Assembly (NCBI RefSeq): GCF_042434395.1 | Contig: NZ_JBHLTP010000024.1 | Span: forward strand, 84,319 to 148,318 | Direction: 5' to 3' | DNA: 64,000 bases | Source: Pontibacillus salicampi | Lineage (GTDB): Bacteria; Bacillota; Bacilli; Bacillales; BH030062 | Shown here: piece after piece, positions 52,015 to 60,779 of the stretch | How positions within the stretch are numbered: the first letter of the stretch is position 1 | How the letters are laid out: every line of letters starts with the position of its first letter | Notes under the pieces: model-generated | Told to the model about the DNA's origin: nothing | The model's input: only the letters and a program-made list of their open reading frames with translations | Database searches by the model: none | Made by a program: the position numbers and the translations under genes

Positions 52015-52052
52015 TTAACAAGAAATTAATTTCCAATTCATAATCATTCGTT
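52015..52052 (+). promoter_or_regulatory. Candidate PhoP box upstream of the alkaline phosphatase gene
   Basis: TTAACA, TTAATT, TTCATA and TTCGTT are spaced at 11, 11 and 10 bases. This fits the TTAACA-like direct repeats of Bacillus Pho promoters. A TAACAAT sequence downstream could be the -10. Confidence 0.5.
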
Positions 52053-52089
52053 ATTCTTCGAGTAACAATCCATTCTAGGAGGGGATTAA

Positions 52090-53589
52090 TTGAAGATGGT
52101 TAAACGCAATGCTGGAAAGGGATTTTCTATAGTAATCGCATTCCTTATGATGTGGGCGGGGATAATGAGCCAGACCTCTGCTTCTGCCAGTGAAAAGGAA
52201 AAGCAGGAAGAAACCAAAATAAAAAATGTGATCTTCCTAATTGGAGACGGAATGGGACCTGCTTACACAACGGCATACCGGTATGTTAAGGATGACCCTG
52301 ATACTCCAGAAATGGAACCGACCGCTTTTGATCCATACTTAGTGGGGATGCAGAAGGTTCATCCAAACGACCCTAAAGAAAATATTACGGATTCAGCAGC
52401 AGCAGGAACTGCTATGTCTTCCGGTGTTAAAACATATAACGGTGCGGTTGCGGTAGATAATGATAAATCAGAAGTCAAAACCGTGCTAGAGGAAGCAAAG
52501 GAACAAGGGATGGCAACTGGATTGGTAGCCACTTCTCAAATTAACCACGCCACTCCAGCTGCATTTGGTTCTCACAATGAAAGCCGTAATAACTATAATG
52601 AAATTGCTGATCATTATTTTGATTTAACAGTAGATGGAAAGCACTTAGTCGACGTTATGCTAGGTGGTGGTACTAAATACTTTGAACGGGATGATCGTAA
52701 TCTTGTAAAGGAATTCAAGCAAGATGGATACAGCTATGTAACGAACAAGCAAGCTCTAAAGCAGGATGATAATGAACAAGTACTAGGGTTATTTGCAGAG
52801 GTAGGACTTCCTAAAATGAAGGACCGTACAAAGGATATTCCCTCCCTAGAGGATATGACGAAGAGTGCTATTGATCGGTTAGACAACAATAACGAAGGCT
52901 TTTTCCTGATGGTAGAAGGAAGTCAGATTGATTGGGCTGGGCATGCGAATGATGTAGTTGGTGCAATGAGCGAGATGGAAGACTTTGAGAATGCCTTCCA
53001 AGCAGCTATTGCTTATGCCAAGCAGGATAAGCATACCCTTGTTGTATCGACAGCAGACCATTCTACTGGCGGTTTGAGCATAGCGAAAGGTGGACCATAC
53101 ACCTTTAACCCTGAAGCGATTAGAGGGGTGAAGCGGACCCCTGAATTTATGGCAGAACAAATAGAGAATGGCAGCGACGTAAAGAAAGTCTTACAGAAAT
53201 ATGTAGAATACGATTTGAAAAAAGAAGAAATAGAGCAAGTGGAGGAAGCCAAAGTGGATCTCAAGGATAATAAGGATGCCGTCTCCACAGCTATCTCGAA
53301 CGTGTTTAACGAACGTGCTAGGGCTGGCTGGACAACAGATGGTCATACAGGTGTAGATGTGCAAGTATATGCCTATGGACCAGGAAAGCATATGTTCACC
53401 GGCATGACAGATAATACCGATCAAGCTAAAAGCATATTTAAAATAATAAAGAATAAGGCTGCCGAGAAGGAAAAAGAAGATGATCAGGAGGAAGACGAGG
53501 AAGCTGAGAAGACAGGAATGATTCAAAGTATTAAAAACTCCTTCCTTAGTCTCGCTGATTCCGTGGGCGGGTTATTATCTTCAAACTAA
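52090..53589 (+). CDS. Alkaline phosphatase, secreted
   Basis: A 499-residue PhoA-family enzyme. The start is TTG 52090 after AGGAGGGG; ATG 52096 is the alternative. Signal peptide: VKRNAGKGFSIVIAFLMMWA and cleavage near SASA. The active serine lies in ITDSAAAGTAMSSG near residue 103. Metal ligands: IFLIGDGMGPAY, VEGSQIDWAGHAND and STADHSTGG. It releases phosphate outside the cell. The C-terminal 40 residues are highly charged (EKEKEDDQEEDEEAE) and end hydrophobic. Pho-box-like repeats upstream suggest phosphate control. Confidence 0.9.
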   Translation: MKMVKRNAGKGFSIVIAFLMMWAGIMSQTSASASEKEKQEETKIKNVIFLIGDGMGPAYTTAYRYVKDDPDTPEMEPTAFDPYLVGMQKVHPNDPKENITDSAAAGTAMSSGVKTYNGAVAVDNDKSEVKTVLEEAKEQGMATGLVATSQINHATPAAFGSHNESRNNYNEIADHYFDLTVDGKHLVDVMLGGGTKYFERDDRNLVKEFKQDGYSYVTNKQALKQDDNEQVLGLFAEVGLPKMKDRTKDIPSLEDMTKSAIDRLDNNNEGFFLMVEGSQIDWAGHANDVVGAMSEMEDFENAFQAAIAYAKQDKHTLVVSTADHSTGGLSIAKGGPYTFNPEAIRGVKRTPEFMAEQIENGSDVKKVLQKYVEYDLKKEEIEQVEEAKVDLKDNKDAVSTAISNVFNERARAGWTTDGHTGVDVQVYAYGPGKHMFTGMTDNTDQAKSIFKIIKNKAAEKEKEDDQEEDEEAEKTGMIQSIKNSFLSLADSVGGLLSSN

Positions 53590-53601
53590 AAGAAATAAAG
53601 C

Positions 53602-53638
53602 ATCACTTCATACAGTTTTTGTATGGGGTGATTTTTTT
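53602..53638 (+). terminator. Rho-independent terminator
   Basis: ATCACTTCATAC pairs with GTATGGGGTGAT (one mismatch), with a T-run after it. Confidence 0.85.
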
Positions 53639-53789
53639 TATTGGGAACGTTGATGGGACTTTGTCGTATAGATAGATACAATTTATTTTAGGAAGAGTAG
53701 TAGTCTGTGCTGTCAAAGTATAAACGAAAAATGATAGAATGATAGATGTGTGAAAACCATTATTTGTATGTAAGAGGAGGAAGGTCGGA

Positions 53790-54728
53790 ATGGAGACCAA
53801 TAAGACATCACCAAGAGGTTTCTCAGAGATTATTGATAGTACGTTTTCTATATTAAAAAAGAATTTTTCATCTTTATTTCTACTCGTGCTTGTTTCGCTA
53901 GGACCAATATACTTAATTCAAGCGCTGTTTATGCTAGCAAGCGGGATTAGCTTTTTTCGGGAAACAGGACAGGGTTCCTTTTTAGGAAGCATAACTGACC
54001 CCACAGCATCAGAGCCGCCAGCGACATTTCCGATGAATATGGAAAATAATATAGGACTGTTCGTTGCCTATATTCTCGTCATGCTGGTAGTTGGTGTTGT
54101 GCTTTATATCCTATCTCAATCGTCCATTATGGTCGCAACGGATAAAATAGAAAAAGAGGAAAACTGGACAGTTGGGGGAGCGATTAAGCAAGCAGCTAAG
54201 CGTTTTTGGCCACTGCTGGGAAGTATGCTGTTATTTATTGCTATACTCGTCGGTTCCTTTGCCATTTTAATTATTTCCTACGTCACGCTCGGTCTATCTG
54301 ATATCGGTCTCGGCATTAAAATCTTCTTGTTTGCCCTAGTAACGATTGGCTTAATCGTTGGCTATGTATTTCTGTTCACGAAGATTAGTCTGTTCTTTGC
54401 ATCGGTAACGTTTGAGAAAGTAGCACCTGGCATCAAGAAGAGCTGGAAGCTGACGAAGGGAAGGTTCTGGGCGACTTTTGGCTTTTACATCATCAGCTAC
54501 ATTCTCATTTCCATTATCAGCAGTGTAATTAATTTGATTATGCTATTTGCTCTTGGAGGAAGTGTTCTTGGTAACTTAGTATCCTATCTTGTTACGCTGG
54601 TGACTACCCTCATTTTCTTTATTGGATATACGCTACTGTATAAAGATTCCAAAGTACGAAATGAAGCAGATGATTTAAAGAGTATGATCTCGTCTTATCA
54701 GGACGAACCAGAAACACCATCTCCCTAA
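53790..54728 (+). CDS. Multi-pass membrane protein, glycerophosphodiesterase membrane-domain type
   Basis: A 312-residue protein with six or more membrane helices, starting SPRGFSEIIDSTFSILKKNF, a pattern seen in membrane-domain families next to MoxR/DUF58 clusters. SQSSIMVATDKIEKEENWTV and SWKLTKGRFWATFGFY are repeated-like segments. No catalytic domain is seen. AGAGGAGG precedes the ATG. First gene of a five-gene unit running to 58764. Confidence 0.7.
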   Translation: METNKTSPRGFSEIIDSTFSILKKNFSSLFLLVLVSLGPIYLIQALFMLASGISFFRETGQGSFLGSITDPTASEPPATFPMNMENNIGLFVAYILVMLVVGVVLYILSQSSIMVATDKIEKEENWTVGGAIKQAAKRFWPLLGSMLLFIAILVGSFAILIISYVTLGLSDIGLGIKIFLFALVTIGLIVGYVFLFTKISLFFASVTFEKVAPGIKKSWKLTKGRFWATFGFYIISYILISIISSVINLIMLFALGGSVLGNLVSYLVTLVTTLIFFIGYTLLYKDSKVRNEADDLKSMISSYQDEPETPSP

Positions 54729-54742
54729 TGTAAGGTGATTAA

Positions 54743-55381
54743 ATGACAACTCAACCGAACAATGCAAGAGAAGAGTTAAAAGGAATCCTCCAGCAAGAGG
54801 AGTATCAGGTGTACTATGAAGAACAGAAAGGTATTATGTCTTTGCTAAGAAGCTTAGGGAAGTGGCTTCTGGAAAGGTTTCAGGAGCTCTTCCCAGGTAT
54901 ACGTATTACAGACGGTACTATTAATGTCACTATGATTGTAATAGGGATAATAGGAATAGCGTTATTTGCCGTACTCGTGTTCTTAATACAGCGGAATTTA
55001 ACATCCCAGAAAACGCAAAGAAATAAAAAAGCGCCCCTTGAGCATGCCAATGAACTGGAATGGTCATACACAAAGCATCTTCAGGAGGCGGAAGCGAAGC
55101 AGCAAGGCGGGGAATACACTGTTGCAGCTCGTCATATCTTCCTAGCTCTATTATTGTATTTTGATGAACAGAAGTGGGTAGAGGCGCGAGCTTGGAAAAC
55201 AAACTGGGACTATTATGATGAGTTGAAAAAGGTAGACCAGTCATGGGCTGAGCAATTTTATGAAATGGCGCTATTGTTTGATGAAATAACATACGGCACT
55301 AGAAAAGTCACCCAGGAAGAACTCTCGTCCTATGAGGAGCAGGCGATGGGATGGCTGAACCGAAGTGAGCAAAGCAGCTAG
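54743..55381 (+). CDS. DUF4129 domain protein
   Basis: A 212-residue protein. N-terminal soluble part with QEEYQVYYEEQKGIMSLLRS, one membrane helix (about residues 63-85), then the cytoplasmic DUF4129 domain (YTVAARHIFLALLLYFDEQ, WVEARAWKTNWDYYDEL, FYEMALLFDEITYG). Usually linked to MoxR and DUF58 genes, function unclear. AAGGTG ribosome site. 14 bases after the membrane protein and 17 before the DUF4350 gene. Confidence 0.8.
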   Translation: MTTQPNNAREELKGILQQEEYQVYYEEQKGIMSLLRSLGKWLLERFQELFPGIRITDGTINVTMIVIGIIGIALFAVLVFLIQRNLTSQKTQRNKKAPLEHANELEWSYTKHLQEAEAKQQGGEYTVAARHIFLALLLYFDEQKWVEARAWKTNWDYYDELKKVDQSWAEQFYEMALLFDEITYGTRKVTQEELSSYEEQAMGWLNRSEQSS

Positions 55382-55398
55382 AATGGAGGGCTACGTAA

Positions 55399-56529
55399 AT
55401 GAAAGCAACGAATAAACGCACGATTTGGGTATGGCTCTCCATTGCTGTGGTCCTGTTTCTTGGGTTAGGACTCATTGTTTCTGGAAGCCAGCCAAAGGAA
55501 TATACGAACTACCTTTCTAAATCCCCTTCTCCGACTGGTATAAAGGCTTTCTATACATATATGAAGGAAGAGAAGCAGGATGTGAAGCGGTGGTACGGCA
55601 CACCAGACAAATTGAAGGATGATACGGGAAATCAAACGTTATTCATGACTGGGCCGTATTTTCGCTTCGATCAGGAGGAAGGGAAGCAATACACGGAATG
55701 GATGGAGCAAGGGAACACCATAGTACTGTTAAAGCAGGATCCGGTTGGCTATTTTGATGTGAAAATAGAAGGCGGAGCGCCTGTGGAGAATCCCGTTGTG
55801 GAGGTTTCACAAGAGGGAAACTCCTATAAGGGCTATATTCCTCATGGCATACGATTACAGACAAAGGAGGAAGATACTCCGCTATGGACAGATGAACGAG
55901 GAACGATTGCACTGGAGCGACCTATTGGAGAAGGGAAGTTAATCGTTGCTGTGACCCCAGATTGGGTAACGAACGAATTAGTGCTGGAAGAAGAACACGT
56001 CGAGCTTCTTACTTATTTAGTCAATCAGGCTAATTCCGATACTATTTTGTTTGATGAGTATGTGCATGGACAGGATAACATGCCTGGCTACATATCTGTA
56101 TTTCCAAAAGGACTACTAGTGTTTGTCTTGCAGCTTGGTCTATTGACGGTGCTATTTGTATGGATGAAAGGGAAACGATTTGGCTCCGTATATCTTCCAC
56201 GTTCAGCACAGGTCCGGTATGGGGATGAGCGATTGCGTGCGTTAGCAGCCTGGTATATGCGTTCTGAACTGTACGCCGATTCGTTATCTATTCAGGAACA
56301 GTATGTCCGTCACGTGGTGCATGAGCGATATGGTGTACCAGTCCAATGGAGTTGGGAGGACATTGTAGAACGAATTAGTCCACGACTTCAGGAAGGACAG
56401 GTGGAGCAGTGGAAGAAATGGCAGAAGGAACTAGAGTATGTCAGACACGCTACAACGTGGTCCAAAAAAGACTATCTCTATTGGTCGAAGAAACTAGATG
56501 ATATCCAAAAAGGGGTGCAAGAAGGATGA
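55399..56529 (+). CDS. DUF4350 domain protein
   Basis: A 376-residue protein. N-terminal membrane helix (residues 10-28), external DUF4350 region (SPSPTGIKAFYTYMKEEKQ, then VILFDEYVHGQD-type motif DTILFDEYVHG), a second helix near residue 245 and a cytoplasmic end. Typical partner of MoxR-type ATPases. AATGGAGGG precedes the ATG. It overlaps the MoxR gene by four bases (ATGA). Confidence 0.8.
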   Translation: MKATNKRTIWVWLSIAVVLFLGLGLIVSGSQPKEYTNYLSKSPSPTGIKAFYTYMKEEKQDVKRWYGTPDKLKDDTGNQTLFMTGPYFRFDQEEGKQYTEWMEQGNTIVLLKQDPVGYFDVKIEGGAPVENPVVEVSQEGNSYKGYIPHGIRLQTKEEDTPLWTDERGTIALERPIGEGKLIVAVTPDWVTNELVLEEEHVELLTYLVNQANSDTILFDEYVHGQDNMPGYISVFPKGLLVFVLQLGLLTVLFVWMKGKRFGSVYLPRSAQVRYGDERLRALAAWYMRSELYADSLSIQEQYVRHVVHERYGVPVQWSWEDIVERISPRLQEGQVEQWKKWQKELEYVRHATTWSKKDYLYWSKKLDDIQKGVQEG

Positions 56530-57455
56530 ATGAACGTTTACAGGCATTACTACAAGAATACGAGCAAAGGATTGTGGGGCAAAGCAAAAACCTAAGGCTC
56601 CTGCTCTCCTCCATATTGGTTGGAGGTCATGTACTGTTGGAGGGAGTCCCGGGTACAGGGAAAACACAAATGGTACGTACCCTGGCAAGGCTTTTAGGTG
56701 GAGATTTTAACCGGATTCAGTTCACACCAGATTTGCTGCCAAGTGATATTACAGGAAGCATGGTGTACAACATGAAAGAGGGCAATTTTTATACCTTGAA
56801 GGGCCCTATCTTTACGAATGTCCTTCTTGCTGACGAAATTAATCGGACCCCAGCGAAAACACAGGCAGCGTTATTGGAGGCAATGGAGGAGAAGCAGCTA
56901 ACGATACAAGGGGAGACGTATCAGCTCCCTAACCCATTCTTCGTTGTTGCTACGCAAAACCCTGTAGAATTTGAAGGAACGTATCCTCTTCCTGAGGCAC
57001 AGCAGGATCGCTTTATGTTTAAATTGAATATCGAATTTCCTTCCTTAGAGGAGGAGACGAACGTTGTAAAACAGGTAATAGAAGCTGTTTCTCCAATTGC
57101 AGAGCCAGAGCCGTTCCTTGATATGGAGACGTTTCTAAGTATGAGTAAAGAAATTGAACAGGTCACGATTAATGACAGCCTATACGATTACATGATGCAA
57201 ATCGTCCGGAAAACAAGAGACGCAGATGCTATCAGGCACGGTGCTAGTACACGAGCTGCTATCTCTATAGCCAAAGCAAGCCGGGCATGGGCTTATTTAG
57301 CTGGTCGCGATTACGTAACCCCAGATGATGTAAAAGTAGTCGCAGCTCCTGCCCTCCGCCACCGCATCATTTTGGCGCCTCATATGGAATTGGAGGGAGC
57401 GACTAATGAACAAATCATTCAAGACGTGGTGGGAGCGGTTGCTGTTCCGAGATAG
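56526..57455 (+). CDS. MoxR family AAA+ ATPase
   Basis: A 309-residue ATPase. Walker A GVPGTGKTQMV near residue 42, Walker B VLLADEINRTPAKTQ, sensor 1 FFVVATQNPVEFEG, arginine finger LPEAQQDRFMF and a lid domain to the end. MoxR ATPases mature or remodel partner proteins with VWA or DUF58 domains. Its start overlaps the DUF4350 stop; its end overlaps the DUF58 gene by 50 bases. Confidence 0.93.
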   Translation: MNERLQALLQEYEQRIVGQSKNLRLLLSSILVGGHVLLEGVPGTGKTQMVRTLARLLGGDFNRIQFTPDLLPSDITGSMVYNMKEGNFYTLKGPIFTNVLLADEINRTPAKTQAALLEAMEEKQLTIQGETYQLPNPFFVVATQNPVEFEGTYPLPEAQQDRFMFKLNIEFPSLEEETNVVKQVIEAVSPIAEPEPFLDMETFLSMSKEIEQVTINDSLYDYMMQIVRKTRDADAIRHGASTRAAISIAKASRAWAYLAGRDYVTPDDVKVVAAPALRHRIILAPHMELEGATNEQIIQDVVGAVAVPR

Positions 57456-58764
57456 AGGAATTCTCCCGACCCCAAGACTTCTACTAGTGCTCGGTTTGTT
57501 TTCAGTTGGGCTGATAGCTCTTTCCTTCAGCGGCCTATCCTGGCCATGGATAATAGTAGGTAATCTTATGCTGCTAGGAGTAAGCTTACTGGATCTTCGT
57601 TTTTCCCCAGGGAAAAACGAGCTCCAGCTCGAGCGGTCTGTACGACAGGATATGGAGCGGGATAGAGAGGAGGCAGTGGATATTCGTATTACTAATACCT
57701 CGCCTCATTCTATTACGTTCAAAATGGTAGATGATGTACCAGGCTCCTTTTATCGTTCTTCACCTGTCAAGGGACGTGTACAAGGGGAAACTGCCTCTCA
57801 AGCTAGCTATACGACCTATGCTCCCATTCGAGGCGATTATCGGTTTGATAAGGTGTATATGCGCTATCAATCTCGATTTGGATTATGGGAGAAGCAATAC
57901 TCCCCTCCTATAGAAAATAACGTACGAGTGGTTCCGGATTTATCAGAAACGAGACAGTTTTTAGAAGACCCACAAGCGTTTTTGCTATATGAAGGTCCTA
58001 ACGTTAAGAAGCAGCAAATAGGCTCTGGAGAGTTTGCGAAGATACGTAAATATGTGGTCGGAGATGACCTGCGCAAAATTAACTGGCGCCAGACAGCAAA
58101 GCTTCAGGAGCTAATGACAAATGAATACGAGCCGGAGCACGGCAAGTATATATCTATCTTTGTTGATTGCGGTCGAATGATGGGAGTGGAGCTTGAGGAG
58201 AGTAATCGGTTAGAGCGTTCCTTGGAAGCGGCACTGACGGTTGCGGCTGCTGCGCTTCATAATGGAGACCATGTGTCCTTTATCGCTTTTTCCAAAGAAG
58301 TGAAAGCTTACGTCCCACCTAATAAAGGTATGCAGCATCTGCAAAGGATTATAGATGAGATGTATAACCTTCAAGTAGACCCGTATGAATCCAATTACGG
58401 GAATGTATTACAATACTTGCAGGCTATTCAGAAAAAACGCAGCCTTCTATTATTGTTTAGTGATGTAAGTACATTTCTTTATGAGGAAGCACCATTGTTT
58501 TATTTACAGCGGGTAAGACGAAGGCATGTGTTTATGATGCTTGGAATTGAGGACCATATGACAGAAGCTTGGACGAAGGAAGCACCAACGAATCACAAAC
58601 AAGCAATGATAAAGAGCATGGCACAAAAGCATACCATCGAGAAGAAGAAGGAATTAGCTAAGTGGGAAAAGCAAGGGCTTCAAATGATTGAAACCCCAGA
58701 AGAGAAGCTTGCAACAAGCGCGGTTAGTCATTATATAGATGTGATGAATAAAGGGTTGCTATAG
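57406..58764 (+). CDS. DUF58 domain protein
   Basis: A 452-residue protein starting inside the MoxR gene after GGAGGGAG. Two membrane helices (about residues 22-60), a linker, then RIRGDYRFDKVY-type sequence (GDYRFDKVYMRYQSRFGLWE) and the DUF58 signature FAKIRKYVVGDDLRKINWRQTA near residue 220 seen in shortened form, followed by a vWA-like fold (SIFVDCGRMMG). DUF58 proteins are typical MoxR partners. Last gene of the unit. Confidence 0.88.
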   Translation: MNKSFKTWWERLLFRDRGILPTPRLLLVLGLFSVGLIALSFSGLSWPWIIVGNLMLLGVSLLDLRFSPGKNELQLERSVRQDMERDREEAVDIRITNTSPHSITFKMVDDVPGSFYRSSPVKGRVQGETASQASYTTYAPIRGDYRFDKVYMRYQSRFGLWEKQYSPPIENNVRVVPDLSETRQFLEDPQAFLLYEGPNVKKQQIGSGEFAKIRKYVVGDDLRKINWRQTAKLQELMTNEYEPEHGKYISIFVDCGRMMGVELEESNRLERSLEAALTVAAAALHNGDHVSFIAFSKEVKAYVPPNKGMQHLQRIIDEMYNLQVDPYESNYGNVLQYLQAIQKKRSLLLLFSDVSTFLYEEAPLFYLQRVRRRHVFMMLGIEDHMTEAWTKEAPTNHKQAMIKSMAQKHTIEKKKELAKWEKQGLQMIETPEEKLATSAVSHYIDVMNKGLL

Positions 58765-58772
58765 CAAAAGAG

Positions 58773-58813
58773 CCCACCTCAGAGAACACTAGAGGTGGGC
58801 AAGACTTTTTTTA
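58773..58813. terminator. Hairpin terminator between convergent genes
   Basis: GCCCACCTC pairs with GAGGTGGGC, followed by AAGACTTTTTTT. Confidence 0.8.
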
Positions 58814-58816
58814 TGC

Positions 58817-59785
58817 TTATACCTTTACTTTCTCCTTCTGAACGAGAATGGCTTTTCCAATTGCGATGTAAGCTATAAGCCCAACAACGGTTACGAATGC
58901 AAACGCATATTTTGCTTCAAGGGAAATAGGCGCTGGTGTAATATATCCTTCTATGAGACCCGCAATCACAAATAAAGGAATGGTACCAAGGAACAATTTG
59001 ACGGAGCGGAGTGCCTGCGTCTTGAGCTGATAGCTGCGAGGGCTTTCGCCTGGAACGAGTAGGCGGTATCCCATCATCAAGCCAGCACCGCCTGCAATGA
59101 AGATAGCGGTCAGCTCAATCATACCGTGTGGGACGATGAACGCCCAAAAGTCGTATGCATTACCATACTGCCAAAAGAGAGCCGCAAGCGCCCCGATAAT
59201 AATCCCGTTATAGACTAATAGATACACAGTGAAGATTCCAAATGTAATGCCGCTTGCAAAAGCGAGAATGGCCACCTGAATATTGTTAGTCATAATCGAT
59301 GCTGACATAACGGGCGAATTGACAGAGCCTTCTGCTCCAATGCGCTCTGGGTCGATGGCGGTCGCAATCGATTCTGGTAAAATGGCATACAAATGCATAG
59401 GGTCCTGCAGGACGGATATGTAGGCTCCGGCTGCTCCAAGAATAAACAGGAGCATGGCTATGATAATGGATTTCCATTGCTCTGCCAGCAGCTGAATAAA
59501 GGAGGAGCCAAAAAATTGCCGGAGCTGCTTCAGACTAGAAACCTGATCCCGGTACAATAGGTTATGAGACTTTGCTACAAGGTCGTTTAAATAACCCGTT
59601 GTCTCTTTCTCCGGGTAATAGGTTTGGCTGTAAGAGAAATGCTGTGCTACTTTTTGGTAGAGTCTTTGAAAATGCTCCAGCTGATCCGCTGTAATGTTCT
59701 GTTTAGACTTATGAAGGGTTGTAATTAAAGTTTCGAGCTGGTTCCATTCTTCACGGTGATTTTGGACAAATTGCTTATATTGCAT
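58817..59785 (-). CDS. SpoIIM family (stage II sporulation protein M-like) membrane protein
   Basis: A 322-residue protein. The N-terminal 100 residues are soluble, with a conserved helix pair (QLETLITTLHK; LYQKVAQHFSYSQTYYP). The rest has about six membrane helices in the SpoIIM pattern: NNIQVAILAFASGITFGIFT, NGIIIGALAALF, VPHGMIELTAIFIAGGAG, and PLFVIAGLIEGYITP. It is the longer housekeeping type that sits beside RDD, MoxR and DUF58 genes, rather than the classical sporulation gene of about 215 residues. Divergent from the RDD gene. Confidence 0.85.
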   Translation of the reverse strand: MQYKQFVQNHREEWNQLETLITTLHKSKQNITADQLEHFQRLYQKVAQHFSYSQTYYPEKETTGYLNDLVAKSHNLLYRDQVSSLKQLRQFFGSSFIQLLAEQWKSIIIAMLLFILGAAGAYISVLQDPMHLYAILPESIATAIDPERIGAEGSVNSPVMSASIMTNNIQVAILAFASGITFGIFTVYLLVYNGIIIGALAALFWQYGNAYDFWAFIVPHGMIELTAIFIAGGAGLMMGYRLLVPGESPRSYQLKTQALRSVKLFLGTIPLFVIAGLIEGYITPAPISLEAKYAFAFVTVVGLIAYIAIGKAILVQKEKVKV

Positions 59786-59896
59786 AGCTTCACCTACTTT
59801 ACGCTGTTTAATTTTACCTAATGTTCATTATAGAGATAGTTTGGACAAAAGGAAACGGATGCTTTTTACAATTTTTAGAGAGGAACTGGATATAGT

Positions 59897-60694
59897 ATGG
59901 AACAAGTGAACATCAAAACCCCTGAACACGTGTCGCTGCAATATAAACTAGCGGGGCTAGGCAGCAGGGCGACGGCTCAAATAGTCGATACTCTCTTAAT
60001 TGCTATTCTTTACGCAGGAATGTCCCTGCTGGTTTCATGGACAGATAATGAAAATATGGCTCCCTTGTCTGAAACCCTAGCCATGGTTGTTATGGGAATT
60101 GTCATTGTGTTGGTCTTTCTCATTTACTGGGGCTATTTCTTCTTGTTTGAGCTATTTATGGGAGGCCAAACCCCGGGGAAAAAGCTGATGGGTGTTCGAG
60201 TAATTCATGATAACGGTCAGAGTGCTACAGCTCTTTCTCTACTTATACGTAATCTGCTCCGTATCGTCGATATGCTGCCTGCGTATTATTTCGTCGGCAT
60301 GGTAATGATCTTCTTCCACAAACAGCATAAGCGCCTTGGTGACATCGTTGGCGGGACGCTGGTTGTGCATGAACGAAAGAAACAGAAGAAAAAGAAGAAG
60401 CTCACACCGTTAGAAAAAGAGATAGAGCAAAAGGGTATATCTACATCTGATTTGGCGGTGGATCATTGGACTTTGAAGCAGCTCACCTCGAAAGACTGGA
60501 ATTTAATTCAAACCTACGCAGCGCGTTTACCTGAATTAAAAGGAGTCGAGCGCAAGGAGCTAACAAAGGAGGTAGCCTCCATCTTATTGCCAAAATTGGG
60601 AGTAGAGCCAGAGCAACAGGCGGAAGCAGCCCTAGAAAATCAACTATTGGCTTTATATCTTCATATGAAGGATGAATGGGATATTTCTATCTAA
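59897..60694 (+). CDS. RDD family membrane protein
   Basis: A 265-residue protein. The RDD domain lies at about 5-160: GSRATAQIVDTLLIAILY (the R..D motif), GGQTPGKKLMGVRVI and RIVDMLPAYYF, with RLGDIVGGTLV closing it. The C-terminal 100 residues are soluble and charged (KKQKKKKKLTPLEKEI). RDD genes commonly neighbour SpoIIM, MoxR and DUF58 genes. Some RDD proteins work in sodium-proton exchange; here the role is unknown. Confidence 0.85.
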   Translation: MEQVNIKTPEHVSLQYKLAGLGSRATAQIVDTLLIAILYAGMSLLVSWTDNENMAPLSETLAMVVMGIVIVLVFLIYWGYFFLFELFMGGQTPGKKLMGVRVIHDNGQSATALSLLIRNLLRIVDMLPAYYFVGMVMIFFHKQHKRLGDIVGGTLVVHERKKQKKKKKLTPLEKEIEQKGISTSDLAVDHWTLKQLTSKDWNLIQTYAARLPELKGVERKELTKEVASILLPKLGVEPEQQAEAALENQLLALYLHMKDEWDISI

Positions 60695-60695
60695 A

Positions 60696-60720
60696 GCTCT
60701 CCAATCAGGAGAGTTTTTTT
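60696..60720 (+). terminator. Rho-independent terminator
   Basis: CTCTCC and GGAGAG with a five-base loop and TTTTTTT. Confidence 0.85.
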
Positions 60721-60779
60721 CATGTTTAAACGAGACAAGCATAGGATGGTAGAAATGATTGGAAAGGGATTGCCTTCCT

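Noticed and set aside
58817..59785. Classical sporulation gene spoIIM
   Set aside because: The protein is about 100 residues longer and sits with RDD/MoxR/DUF58 genes, so I call it SpoIIM family rather than the engulfment protein itself.
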